Source: Arenimonas sp049195245 (GTDB taxonomy: Bacteria > Pseudomonadota > Gammaproteobacteria > Xanthomonadales > Xanthomonadaceae). Taken from it: DNA of 64,000 bases. The translations under genes and the position numbers were made by a program. Under the pieces are notes generated by a model that saw only the letters and a program-made list of their open reading frames with translations, ran no database searches and had not been told where the DNA came from. This document shows, in pieces, positions 1 through 8,519 of the stretch. The stretch covers positions 186,001 through 250,000 of the forward strand of contig NZ_JBMIRR010000027.1 of assembly GCF_049195245.1 (NCBI RefSeq). Direction: 5' to 3'. Each line of letters starts with the position of its first letter. Position 1 is the first letter of the stretch.

Positions 1-43
1 TGTGCCGCGCAGGCTTGCGCAGGCGCAGGTCCCGGCGGCGCGC

Positions 44-2104
44 TCAGTCGATCGTGTAGCCGAGCCGCCGCGCGTGCGCGCCCAGCGTGTCCATCCACGG
101 CTGCAGCTGGTCGCGATAGCGCAGCCAGCGCGCTGCGGCGCGGCGGGGTCCGCGGTGGGCCGGCGCGTCCGCGCGCGGAGCCTCGGGCGCGCCCTCGAGA
201 CCGAGGAAGGCGAAGACTTCCGCCAGCGCGGATTCAGGCGACTCGGCCAGCGACTCGTAGCGCACCTGGGCCAGCGGCAGCGTGATGCGAGGCTGCAGGC
301 GCTGCCACAGGCCCATCACCGCGTCGTAGCTGCGCACGGCGCCGGCCAGGCTGTGGAAGTTGATGCCCGCCTCGCCCATGGCTTCGGCACGCATGAAGTT
401 GGCCAGCACCACGTCGCAGGGATGGCGCAGCGACCACAGCAGGCGCGCGCGTGGGAACAGCGCCTGCACCAGCCCCACGTGCAGCGTGTGCAGCGGGGCC
501 CGGTCCACGACCTGGGTGCCGGCGGCGACGCCCAGGCGCGAGAGCGCCAGGCGATAGGAGCGTCGCAGCGCCATGCGGTCGGTGCGGTCCAGGCGCGCGA
601 TGGCGCCGGGATAGCCGCCGGGCAGGCCAGCGATGATGCCCACCACCGGCGCCAGCGTGGGCTGGTCCACGCAAAGGCCCAGGGCCGGATGCCGGCGCAG
701 CGCCGCGTCCAGCGAAGCGTGGTCCGAACGGGGAAAGCCGAACTGGAAACAAAGGTCGGCGCCGGTGTCGCCATCGCCGTCGTCCACGCCGTCCAGGCCG
801 GGCGCGCCGTCCTTCAGCCAGGCCTGCACCTCGTCCACCCGATGGAACAGCGCCTCGGCGTCCGGCTTGCGGAAGCTCAGGTTGGCCGCGGCCAGCTGGT
901 TGGAGGCCTCGAAGGCGCGGAAGGCCTCGTCGCTGCGGGCGTTGCGGTCCAGCACCCGGCCCAGTTCGTGCTCGTAGCGCTGGCGCACGCGCGGCGTGAT
1001 CTTGCGCGCGTCCAGCCGCCGCAGCCGCGCCTCCGCGCCCAGGCTGTCGCCGCGGCGACGGTCCAGCCGCGCGGCCTGCACGTTGAGCAGGGCGTGCTGC
1101 GGCGCCAGCGTCAGCCCGGTCTGCACCGCCTGCTGCGCATGCGGCAGGTCGTCGAGCGCCTGGTAGACGATGGCCAGCTCGGCCCAGGCGTCGGGATCGT
1201 CGCCGCGCAGCTTGAGTGCCTGCTGCAGCGAACGCTTCGCGGCCTCGTACTCGCGCTGCTCGCTCAGCAGCGTGCCCAGGTAGTAATGCGCCCACTGGTG
1301 CAGGGGATCGAGCTCGAGCGCACGCTGCAGTCGCTGGCGGCCTTTCGCCAGCTGGCCGAGGCGCTGCAGGCAGGCGCCGGCGTTGACCATCGCCTCGACA
1401 TCGTCGCGGTTGAGCTTGAGCAGGGACTCGAAGCAGGCCAGAGCCTCGCCGGGCTGGTCCATCGCGTACAGGTTGATGCCCAGGTTCAGGCGCGCCGAGC
1501 GGTAGCCGGGCGAGATCGCCAGCGCACGCTGCAGGGCCTCGCAGGAGCGTTCCAGCTCGCCGTTGGCGCGCAGCGAATGCGCCAGGTTGTGCCAGGCCTC
1601 GGGATAGCGCGGATCGGCGTGCACGGCGCGCTCGAACTCGGCCAGGCCGCCGGCGGTATTGCCCTGGTTGTGCAGTGCGCGGCCCAGGTGGTTGTGGGCC
1701 GGGGCATGGGCGGGGGCGATCGCCAGCGCGCGGCGGCAGGTGGCGGCCGCGCCGGCGTAGTCGCGCGCCAGGTGCTGTTCGAAGGCGGTGGCGACGAGGC
1801 TGCGCGGCTCCTCATCCGACCGGGGCCGCATGCGGATCACGGCCACGGCCTCGGCGTTGCGGCGCTCGCCGACCAGCTGCTCGCGTGCGCGCTCGTTGCA
1901 GATCGGATCGGTGCCGAACTCGCGCAGGATGGCCAGCGCGCCTTCGGCGTCGCCGGCGCGCAGGCGCAGCCAGCCCAGGTGCCAGGCCGCGGTGGGGTCG
2001 GACTCGGTGCGCGCAAGGTGCGCCAGCAGGGTGTCGGCCTCGCCCGGCTTGCCGTCGGCGGCCAGCGCCAGGGCGTGGTCGATGCGTTTGGGATCGGCGG
2101 GCAT
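44..2104 (-). CDS. TPR-repeat sulfotransferase family protein
   Basis: This 686-residue protein has tetratricopeptide repeats over roughly its first 400 residues (motifs such as AHNHLGRALHNQG and AWHNLAHSLRANG) and a sulfotransferase-like C-terminal third. Such proteins transfer sulfate from PAPS to an acceptor, with the TPR part presumably binding a partner. A typical 3'-phosphate motif, LRHPCDVVL, lies near residue 560. The 5'-phosphosulfate loop near residue 455 reads FGFPRSDHASLD instead of the usual PRSGTTLL, so catalytic activity is uncertain. The start at MPADPKRI was preferred because the 23 codons upstream look like untranslated leader. The acceptor is unknown. It faces away from tRNA-Leu's promoter and lies downstream of that gene on the same strand. 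Confidence 0.8.
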   Translation of the reverse strand: MPADPKRIDHALALAADGKPGEADTLLAHLARTESDPTAAWHLGWLRLRAGDAEGALAILREFGTDPICNERAREQLVGERRNAEAVAVIRMRPRSDEEPRSLVATAFEQHLARDYAGAAATCRRALAIAPAHAPAHNHLGRALHNQGNTAGGLAEFERAVHADPRYPEAWHNLAHSLRANGELERSCEALQRALAISPGYRSARLNLGINLYAMDQPGEALACFESLLKLNRDDVEAMVNAGACLQRLGQLAKGRQRLQRALELDPLHQWAHYYLGTLLSEQREYEAAKRSLQQALKLRGDDPDAWAELAIVYQALDDLPHAQQAVQTGLTLAPQHALLNVQAARLDRRRGDSLGAEARLRRLDARKITPRVRQRYEHELGRVLDRNARSDEAFRAFEASNQLAAANLSFRKPDAEALFHRVDEVQAWLKDGAPGLDGVDDGDGDTGADLCFQFGFPRSDHASLDAALRRHPALGLCVDQPTLAPVVGIIAGLPGGYPGAIARLDRTDRMALRRSYRLALSRLGVAAGTQVVDRAPLHTLHVGLVQALFPRARLLWSLRHPCDVVLANFMRAEAMGEAGINFHSLAGAVRSYDAVMGLWQRLQPRITLPLAQVRYESLAESPESALAEVFAFLGLEGAPEAPRADAPAHRGPRRAAARWLRYRDQLQPWMDTLGAHARRLGYTID

Positions 2105-2175
2105 GCGGGTGTCCGGTGGAATCTCAGCGCGATTGTAGGGCCGCCCGGCGTGGCCGGCCCGACCGCCGGGCAAAG

Positions 2176-2198
2176 AAAAAGGCCCGCCGAAGCGGGCC
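2176..2198 (-). terminator. Rho-independent terminator of tRNA-Leu
   Basis: Read on the minus strand, a perfect 7-bp stem (GGCCCGC/GCGGGCC) with a TTCG tetraloop is followed by five T residues. It begins 12 bases past the tRNA 3' end, so it most likely ends the tRNA transcript and separates it from the downstream TPR gene. Confidence 0.85.
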
Positions 2199-2210
2199 TT
2201 TCCTTTGATC

Positions 2211-2295
<85 letters not shown>

Positions 2296-2329
2296 AGGGG
2301 CTTCCCGAGCGAGCGCTGGGAAGCCGCAT

Positions 2330-2358
2330 AAGTTAATCGCGCGGCCTGGGCTTGTCAA
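2330..2358 (-). promoter_or_regulatory. Sigma-70 promoter of tRNA-Leu
   Basis: On the minus strand a perfect -35 box TTGACA is separated by 17 bases from the -10 box TAACTT. Transcription would start close to 2323, about 28 bases ahead of the mature tRNA. The bases after the -10 box are GC-rich, as is common for stable-RNA promoters under stringent control. Confidence 0.8.
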
Positions 2359-2421
2359 TTGCCCGGCGCGCAAACGGCATCGGCGGCCGGCCGTACAGGC
2401 TGGCGGGTGTACCATTCAGCC

Positions 2422-4890
2422 ATGACAAAAGCCCCAAAGAAGCCCGGCAAGGCCGGCAATCTCCCCGGTTGGATGCCCGACAGCATGCGCGGCACCGCGC
2501 CGGCCAAGTCCGGTCCCGCCGCCAAGTCCCCGAAGTCCGCCAAGTCCGCCAAGCCCGGGCCGGCGGCCGGCAAGGGCCCCGCGCCCGGCAAGGCCGGGAA
2601 ATCCGGCAAGCGCAGCGGCCCGCCCGCAGCGGCCCATCGTGGTGGCCCCGGCGGCAAGCCGCCGCGTGGCCCGCGCGGTTCCGGCGCCGGCATCCATGAC
2701 CCGCATGCCTCGCGCGAAGCGCAGAAGTACGACCAGCCCATCACCAGCCGCGAGGCCATCGCCGAGTTCCTCACCGAGAGCGCCGGCCCGCTGACCGCCG
2801 AAGACATCGCGCGCGCGCTCAACCTCACCGCGCCCGACCGCTTCGAGGCGCTCAGCCGGCGCCTGGCGGCCATGCTGCGAGACGGCCAGCTGCTGATGAA
2901 CCGCCGCGGCGGCTATGCCGCCGCCCAGAAGCTGGACCTGATCGCCGGCACCGTGATTGCCAATCCCGACGGCTTCGGCTTCCTCAAGGCCGAGGACGGC
3001 GGCGAAGACCTGTTCCTGCCGCCGGGCGAGATGCGCAAGGCGCTGCACGGCGACCGCGTGCTGGCCAGCGTCACCGGCGTGGACCGCCGCGGCCGCCGCG
3101 AAGGCGCGATCGTGGAGGTGCTCGAACACCGGCTCACGCGCCTCACCGGCCGCTACAGCGAACGTTCCCGCATCGGCATGGTGGTGCCCGACGACCGCCG
3201 CGTGCTGACCGAAGTGCTGATCCCGCCGGAAGACCGCAACGAGGCCCGCGAGGGCCAGCTGGTGGTGGTGGAAGTGACCGCGCCGCCGGAAAAGGGCCGC
3301 CCGCCGATCGGCCGCATCCTGCTGGTGCTGGGCGACAAGCTGACGCCCTCGCTGGTGGTGGAAGCCGCCATCCACGGCCACGACCTGCCGCACGTGTTCC
3401 CGCGCGAGGCGCTGGCCGAGGCCGCGCTGGTGCCGGTGGAAGTGCCGGAGGCCGAGACCCGCGACCGCGTGGACCTGCGCAAGGTGCCCCTGGTCACCAT
3501 CGACGGCGAGGACGCCAAGGACTTCGACGACGCGGTCTGGTGCGAGCCCACCGGCACCGGCTTCCGCCTGATCGTCGCCATCGCCGACGTTTCGCACTAC
3601 GTGCGCCCCGGCACTGCGCTGGACGACGAGGCCATCAAGCGCGCCACCTCGGTGTACTTCCCGGGCTTCGTGGTGCCGATGCTGCCCGAGACGCTTTCCA
3701 ACGGCATCTGCTCGCTGATGCCCAAGGTCGAGCGCATGTGCTTCGCCTGCGAGATGCAGGTGGATTTCGAGGGCAACGTCACCGCGTCGAAGTTCTATGA
3801 AGCCGTGATGCGTTCGCACGCGCGCCTGACCTATACCCAGGTGTGGAAGGCCGTGGGCGAGGCCGACACCGCCGACGGCGCCGAGGCCGTGGCCCAGATC
3901 GGCTCGCTGATGCCCCAGGTGCAGCGCCTGCACCAGCTGTACAAGGTGCTGGCCAAGGCGCGCAACCGCCGCGGCGCGATCGAGTTCGAGTCGGGCGAAG
4001 TGCGCTTCGTGCTCGACAACAGCGGCGAGGTGATCCAGGCCGGCATGATGGAGCGCAACGACGCCCACAAGCTGATCGAGGAATGCATGATCGCGGCCAA
4101 CGTCGAGGCCGCGAAGTTCGTCACCGCCAAGCAGATCCCGGCGCCGTTCCGCGTGCATCCGCGCCCGCCGGAGGCCAAGTACGCCGATCTGCTGGAGTAC
4201 CTGTCCGAGTTCGGCCTGAGCCTGCCGCCATGGTCGAAGGTGCAGCCGAAGGATTTCACCAACCTGCTGCGCAAGATCCGCGTGCGGCCGGATGCGCCCC
4301 TGCTCGAGACGGTGCTGCTGCGCTCCCAGAGCCTGGCTGTGTACCAGACCGAGAACCTGGGCCATTTCGGCCTGGCGCTGGAGGCCTACGGCCACTTCAC
4401 CTCGCCCATCCGCCGCTACCCGGACCTGCTGCTGCACCGCTCGATCAAGCACGCGCTGCTGTCGGGAGATCCGGACGGCTTCCGCTATTCGGCCAAGGAG
4501 ATGTCGGCGCTGGCGCTGCACTGCTCGGCGATGGAGCGGCGGGCGGACGAGGTCGAGCGCGAAGTGGACGAACGCTACCGCAGCGCCTGGATGGAAAAAC
4601 ACGTCGGCGACGAGTTCGACGGCGTGGTCAGCGGCGTCACCAACTTCGGCCTGTTCGTGGAGCTGGCCGGGTCCAAGGTCAATGGCCTGGTGCACGTGAC
4701 GCAGCTGCCGCACGACTTCTACCACTTCGATCCGCTGCGCCGTTCGCTGGCGGGCGAGCGCACCGGGCTCAAGTTCCGCTTGGGTGATCCGGTGCGGGTG
4801 CTGGTGCTCAAGGCCAGCGTCGAGGACAAGCGCATCGACTTCAAGCTGGTGGTGCCGGAAGGCGCGCCGAAGAAAAAGAAAAAAGCCTGA
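2422..4890 (+). CDS. rnr: Ribonuclease R (3'-5' exoribonuclease)
   Basis: The 822-residue protein is an RNase II-superfamily enzyme that degrades structured RNA from the 3' end. In order it has a winged-helix segment (about 110-140), cold-shock domains, the RNB catalytic domain with VTIDGEDAKDFDDAV near residues 358-373 (metal-binding Asp cluster) and an S1 domain near 728-805, ending in a PKKKKKA tail. The first ~100 residues are an unusual Lys/Pro/Gly/Ala-rich low-complexity extension. The ATG at 2422 gives MTKAPKK. An upstream in-frame ATG at 2359 would add 21 residues and is less likely. rlmB follows after 27 bases, an rnr-rlmB pairing also known in enterobacteria. Confidence 0.96.
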   Translation: MTKAPKKPGKAGNLPGWMPDSMRGTAPAKSGPAAKSPKSAKSAKPGPAAGKGPAPGKAGKSGKRSGPPAAAHRGGPGGKPPRGPRGSGAGIHDPHASREAQKYDQPITSREAIAEFLTESAGPLTAEDIARALNLTAPDRFEALSRRLAAMLRDGQLLMNRRGGYAAAQKLDLIAGTVIANPDGFGFLKAEDGGEDLFLPPGEMRKALHGDRVLASVTGVDRRGRREGAIVEVLEHRLTRLTGRYSERSRIGMVVPDDRRVLTEVLIPPEDRNEAREGQLVVVEVTAPPEKGRPPIGRILLVLGDKLTPSLVVEAAIHGHDLPHVFPREALAEAALVPVEVPEAETRDRVDLRKVPLVTIDGEDAKDFDDAVWCEPTGTGFRLIVAIADVSHYVRPGTALDDEAIKRATSVYFPGFVVPMLPETLSNGICSLMPKVERMCFACEMQVDFEGNVTASKFYEAVMRSHARLTYTQVWKAVGEADTADGAEAVAQIGSLMPQVQRLHQLYKVLAKARNRRGAIEFESGEVRFVLDNSGEVIQAGMMERNDAHKLIEECMIAANVEAAKFVTAKQIPAPFRVHPRPPEAKYADLLEYLSEFGLSLPPWSKVQPKDFTNLLRKIRVRPDAPLLETVLLRSQSLAVYQTENLGHFGLALEAYGHFTSPIRRYPDLLLHRSIKHALLSGDPDGFRYSAKEMSALALHCSAMERRADEVEREVDERYRSAWMEKHVGDEFDGVVSGVTNFGLFVELAGSKVNGLVHVTQLPHDFYHFDPLRRSLAGERTGLKFRLGDPVRVLVLKASVEDKRIDFKLVVPEGAPKKKKKA

Positions 4891-4917
4891 CCCAAGCGGC
4901 ATGACGGGAAGATCGCA

Positions 4918-5670
4918 ATGAGCAAGAAGGACAACTGGATCGCCGGCATCAATGCGGTGGCCTCGGCGCTGGAGCACGACGTCGAGAACGTGCGCGAAGT
5001 CCTGATCGAGGGTGGCGCCAAGAACGCGCGCCTGACCGAGATCGAGGAAACCGCACGCCGGCGCGACGTGTCGGTGCGGCGCATCCCGCTGCAGTCGCTG
5101 GAGGGCATCGTCGGTGCGCTGCGCCACCAGGGCGTGATCGCGCGCTACGAGGCGGCCAAGCCCACCGACGAGTCCGAGCTGCCCGGCCTGGTGGAAGCCG
5201 CCGGAGGCAAGGCGCTGGTGCTGGTGCTCGACGGCGTGCAGGACCCGCACAACCTGGGTGCCTGCCTGCGCAGCGCGGCGGCGGCCGGCGTCACCGCGGT
5301 CGTGATCCCCAAGGACAAGGCCGCGCCGATCAATGCCACGGTGCGCAAGACCTCGGCCGGCGCCGCCGACCGCATCCCGGTGGTCAGCGTCACCAACCTG
5401 GCCCGCACCCTGCGCGCCCTGCAGAAGATGGGCGTGTGGATCTACGGCCTGGACGGCGAAGCCACCCAGGCCATCCACGGCATCGACTTCACCGGCAACG
5501 TGGCGATCGTGATGGGCGGCGAAGGCGAGGGCATGCGCCGGCTGACGCGCGAACACTGCGACGGCCTGGTGAAGATCCCGATGCCCGGCGAAATGGAAAG
5601 CCTCAACGTCTCGGTCGCGACCGGCGTTGCCCTGTTTGAAGTGGTCCGACAGCGTGGAGCCAAGGCATGA
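4918..5670 (+). CDS. rlmB: 23S rRNA (guanosine(2251)-2'-O)-methyltransferase RlmB
   Basis: The 250-residue SpoU/TrmH-family enzyme methylates the ribose of G2251 in the peptidyl-transferase P loop of 23S rRNA, using S-adenosylmethionine. An N-terminal substrate-binding domain (about 1-75) precedes the knotted methyltransferase fold, whose three motifs are all present: VQDPHNLGACLRSA near 105, MGGEGEGM near 199 and IPMPGEMESLNVSVATGV near 220. It sits 27 bases after rnr and overlaps the next gene by four bases (ATGA), so the three are probably co-transcribed. Confidence 0.96.
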   Translation: MSKKDNWIAGINAVASALEHDVENVREVLIEGGAKNARLTEIEETARRRDVSVRRIPLQSLEGIVGALRHQGVIARYEAAKPTDESELPGLVEAAGGKALVLVLDGVQDPHNLGACLRSAAAAGVTAVVIPKDKAAPINATVRKTSAGAADRIPVVSVTNLARTLRALQKMGVWIYGLDGEATQAIHGIDFTGNVAIVMGGEGEGMRRLTREHCDGLVKIPMPGEMESLNVSVATGVALFEVVRQRGAKA

Positions 5671-5966
5671 GCCTTCAGTGGTTTGATTTCGTGGGACTGG
5701 CCGGCGTGGCCTTCGTGCTGGGCGCCTTCTACCTGCTGCAGGCCGGCAAGCTGGCCAGCGACTCGATCGGCTACCAGCTGGCCAACCTGTTCGGCGCCAT
5801 CTTCTTCCTGGTGTCCATCTTCGGACCGTCGCCGGATTTCCGCGACGTGATCTCGGTCACCATCATGCAGTTCGCGTGGATCGCCATCAGCCTGTATGGC
5901 ATGTGGCGGGGCATCCGGGCTCGCGCTGAGCGCTTCCGCAACCGCAAGTCGCCGCCGGGGGCGTGA
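5667..5966 (+). CDS. Small membrane protein, CBU_0592-like
   Basis: This 99-residue protein is mostly membrane: three hydrophobic helices at about 8-27, 35-54 and 61-81, followed by a basic tail RARAERFRNRKS that should be cytoplasmic. It resembles the small CBU_0592-type inner-membrane proteins, which have no established function. Its ATG overlaps the rlmB stop codon (ATGA), indicating translational coupling. The gene ends exactly where the repeat island begins. Confidence 0.75.
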   Translation: MSLQWFDFVGLAGVAFVLGAFYLLQAGKLASDSIGYQLANLFGAIFFLVSIFGPSPDFRDVISVTIMQFAWIAISLYGMWRGIRARAERFRNRKSPPGA

Positions 5967-6203
5967 TTTTTGCCGCGGATTTTCGCGGAGGGCGCGGATA
6001 GGGCGATTTGACGCGGATCAACGCGGATGACGCCGATAGGGCAATTTGACGCGGATTGACGCGGATGACGCGGATAAGACCGTTGATGGCCACCGGTCGC
6101 ACGATGAATGCCGGCCACCATACTGCGGCCACGACCTCCCGATCATTCTTTCCTTTTTCGGCTCTATCCGCGTCATCCGCGTAAATCCGCGGCAAAAAAA
6201 ATC
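5965..6203. repeat. Intergenic repeat island bounded by a ~37-bp inverted repeat
   Basis: The spacer between two converging genes is built almost entirely from the word GACGCGGAT and close variants. Its left end (5965-6001) matches, in reverse complement and with few differences, its right end (6164-6203). Each end has CCGCGGAT next to a run of five to eight A/T bases on its outer side. No ORF or RNA motif is recognisable. It may be a dispersed non-coding repeat; as it follows cysK on the minus strand, it could also affect the ends of both converging transcripts. Confidence 0.75.
5999..6074. repeat. Two tandem 38-bp units inside the repeat island
   Basis: Positions 5999-6036 and 6037-6074 are consecutive 38-base copies differing at only a few positions (for example GGGCGATTT versus GGGCAATTT and GATCAAC versus GATTGAC). 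Each copy contains the ACGCGGAT word two or three times. The exact period suggests recent duplication or slippage. Confidence 0.85.
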
Positions 6204-7158
6204 AACCCAACCCCGCCGCCCAGTCCTCATCGGAGCCTTCGTTGATGCCTTCGAAGAGGAAGGTGCTGAGGTAGCGTTCGCCGGTGTCGGGGATCATGGC
6301 CAGCACGACGCTGCCGGGTTCGCAGGTGCGGGCCACTTCCAGCGCCGCGGCGAAGGTGCCGCCGCCGGAGATGCCGCAGAAGATGCCTTCCTGGGTGGCC
6401 AGGGCGCGCGCAGTGTCACGGGCCAGCAGGTCGGTGACCGGCACGATCAGGTCGTAGATGTCGCGGTTGAGCACGGCCGGGATGAAGTCCGGCGTCCAGC
6501 CCTGGATCTTGTGCGGCTGCCATTCCTTGCCCGACAGCAGGGCGGCGCCGTCGGGTTCGGTCACCGCGATCTTCAGGTCGGGGCGCGCGGCCTTGAGCAC
6601 TTCGCCGGCGCCGGTGAGGGTGCCGCCGGTGCCGTAGCCGGTGACGAACCAGTCCAGCCGGCGCGCGGCGAAGTCGCGCAGGATTTCCGGGCCGGTGGTG
6701 CTGCGGTGGTAGGCCGGGTTGGCCGGGTTCTCGAACTGGCGGGCCAGGAAGGCGCCGTGTTTTTCCGCGAAGGCAGCGGCGCGCCTGACCATGCCGCTGC
6801 CGCGCTCGGCCGCCGGGGTCAGGATCACCTTGGCGCCCAGGCCGCGCATCAGCTTGCGGCGCTCTATCGAGAAGGTCTCGGTCATGAAGGCCACGAACGG
6901 ATAGCCACGCGCCGCGCAGACCATCGCAAGCGCGATGCCCGTGTTGCCCGACGTCGCCTCGACCACCATCTGCCCGGGCTTGAGCACGCCCGTGCGTTCG
7001 GCATCCAGGATGATGGCCAGCGCCAGCCGGTCCTTCACCGAGGACATCGGGTTGAAGTACTCGAGCTTGGCGTACATCGCCACGCCGGGCGGCGCGAGCC
7101 GGTTGATGCGCACGATGGGTGTGTTGCCGACGGTACCGAGGATGCTGTCGTGGATCAT
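6202..7158 (-). CDS. cysK: Cysteine synthase (O-acetylserine sulfhydrylase)
   Basis: The 318-residue fold-type II PLP enzyme makes L-cysteine from O-acetylserine and sulfide in the cytoplasm. The PLP lysine is K42 in NPMSSVKDR; the substrate loop TSGNTG is at 69-74, the phosphate-binding GTGGT is near 177 and a SGGG segment lies near 265. Length fits CysK/CysM. It is 27 bases downstream of rnt on the same strand, at the far end of the sigma-hvf gene run, so read-through expression with the Cys-rich peptide operon is possible. CysK versus CysM cannot be settled from sequence alone, although the sequence reads as CysK. Confidence 0.92.
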   Translation of the reverse strand: MIHDSILGTVGNTPIVRINRLAPPGVAMYAKLEYFNPMSSVKDRLALAIILDAERTGVLKPGQMVVEATSGNTGIALAMVCAARGYPFVAFMTETFSIERRKLMRGLGAKVILTPAAERGSGMVRRAAAFAEKHGAFLARQFENPANPAYHRSTTGPEILRDFAARRLDWFVTGYGTGGTLTGAGEVLKAARPDLKIAVTEPDGAALLSGKEWQPHKIQGWTPDFIPAVLNRDIYDLIVPVTDLLARDTARALATQEGIFCGISGGGTFAAALEVARTCEPGSVVLAMIPDTGERYLSTFLFEGINEGSDEDWAAGLG

Positions 7159-7185
7159 GGCTTGCTCCCGAGGGTGAGCGAAGGA

Positions 7186-7830
7186 TCAGTCCTGGTGCGC
7201 GGCGGCGAGGTCGTTTTCCGAAAACTGGCGCCAGCGGTTCAGGACTGCGCAGAACAGGTGCGCGGTGCGTTCGGTGTCATAGACGGCCGAATGGGCCTGG
7301 TCGCCGTCCCAGGGCAGGCCCGCGGCCTGCACGGCGCGGCTGAGCACGGTCTGGCCATAGGCCATGCCGGCCAGGGTGACGGTGTCGAAGGTGCTGAAGG
7401 GATGGAAGGGATTGCGCTTGTGGCCCACGCGCGCGACGGCGGCGTTGAGGAAGCCGAGGTCGAAGTGCGCGTTGTGCCCGACCAGGATGGCGCGCTGGCA
7501 GCCGTTGCGCTTGGCCGCGGCGCGCACGGGCGCGAAGATGTGGTCCAGTGCGGCGCGTTCCTCCAGCGCGCCACGCAGCGGCGAGTCCAGGCGGATGCCG
7601 GTGATCTCCAGCGACTTGGGATCGATCTGCGCGCCTTCGAAGGGCTCGACGTGGGTGCTGACGGTTTCGCCCAAGACGTAATAGCCATCGCCGTCGAGCT
7701 CGATCGGGATCGCGGCGATTTCCAGCAGCGCGTGCCGGCTGCAGTCGAAGCCGCCGGTTTCCACGTCCACCACCACCGGGAGGTAACCGCGGAAGCGCTC
7801 GGCCATGCGCGGCAGGGAAAAGGATTCCAT
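7186..7830 (-). CDS. rnt: Ribonuclease T
   Basis: The 214-residue DEDDh-family 3'-5' exoribonuclease trims the 3' ends of tRNA and other stable RNAs. The opening FRGYLPVVVDVETGGFD is diagnostic, with catalytic D22 and E24; the later acidic residue is in GHNAHFDLGF and the closing His/Asp pair in AHSAVYDTERT. Length matches the family. It lies 24 bases after hvfX and 27 bases before cysK, all on the minus strand. Confidence 0.95.
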   Translation of the reverse strand: MESFSLPRMAERFRGYLPVVVDVETGGFDCSRHALLEIAAIPIELDGDGYYVLGETVSTHVEPFEGAQIDPKSLEITGIRLDSPLRGALEERAALDHIFAPVRAAAKRNGCQRAILVGHNAHFDLGFLNAAVARVGHKRNPFHPFSTFDTVTLAGMAYGQTVLSRAVQAAGLPWDGDQAHSAVYDTERTAHLFCAVLNRWRQFSENDLAAAHQD

Positions 7831-7854
7831 GCCGGCAGGATAGCAGCCCGGGGC

Positions 7855-8508
7855 TCAGGCCAGCAGCAGGCGATCCAGTGCGATCAGCAGCAGGCCGACG
7901 ATGGCCAGGGTCAGGCCGAGGGTCGGCATCAGCAGGGCCAGCGGCAGGCCCAGCACCAGGGCGGCCAGGCCCCAGGCCAGCGCGTCCTGGACCGGACGCC
8001 GCTCGCCGCTGCCGTAGCGGCTGGCGATGGCGGCATCCAGGCTGAACTTGCCGGCGCCCTTGAACACCAGCGGCAGCAGCATCAGCGCGAACAGCAGCGG
8101 CAGCTTGAAGTTGCCAAAGCCCTTGTCGGTGATGGCATAGCCCTTGGCCAGTTCCTGCACGCCCATCCAGTCCATCGGCCAATGCACCGAAGCGGTGGCG
8201 ACGGCCGTGAGCACCAGCAGCGAGAAGGCGAAGAAGCGCGTGCCCAGGCCCAGGGCCAGCGCCACCGCGCCGATCAGCTCGGCCCAGGTCGCCATCGTCC
8301 AGCTCAGGTCGGCCGGCACGCGGTCGAACGGGAACGGGAAGTCGGACTGGATGCCGGAGAACCAGTTCTCGCCGCGGAATTTTTCAATGCCGGCCTCCCA
8401 GAACTCCCACGCCAGGATCAGCCGCAGGCCCAGCGGGGCCAGCCAGTCGCCAACACCGTCCAGCCGTTCGGTGAGCGCTGTCCAGCGCTCGCTCAGGGAT
8501 ACACGCAT
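7855..8508 (-). CDS. hvfX: DoxX-family membrane protein of the HvfX type
   Basis: This 217-residue integral membrane protein has a DoxX-like arrangement: helices around GLRLILAWEFWEAGIEK, a second pair near WAELIGAVALALGLG, and a long hydrophobic C-terminus ending IVGLLLIALDRLLLA. It starts 11 bases after hvfC. In HvfA-type copper-peptide operons and in the related bufferin clusters a DoxX protein accompanies the maturases; its exact role is unknown. The assignment rests on this genomic position plus the DoxX-like topology. It is followed closely by rnt. Confidence 0.8.
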   Translation of the reverse strand: MRVSLSERWTALTERLDGVGDWLAPLGLRLILAWEFWEAGIEKFRGENWFSGIQSDFPFPFDRVPADLSWTMATWAELIGAVALALGLGTRFFAFSLLVLTAVATASVHWPMDWMGVQELAKGYAITDKGFGNFKLPLLFALMLLPLVFKGAGKFSLDAAIASRYGSGERRPVQDALAWGLAALVLGLPLALLMPTLGLTLAIVGLLLIALDRLLLA

Positions 8509-8519
8509 GGGAAACTCCG

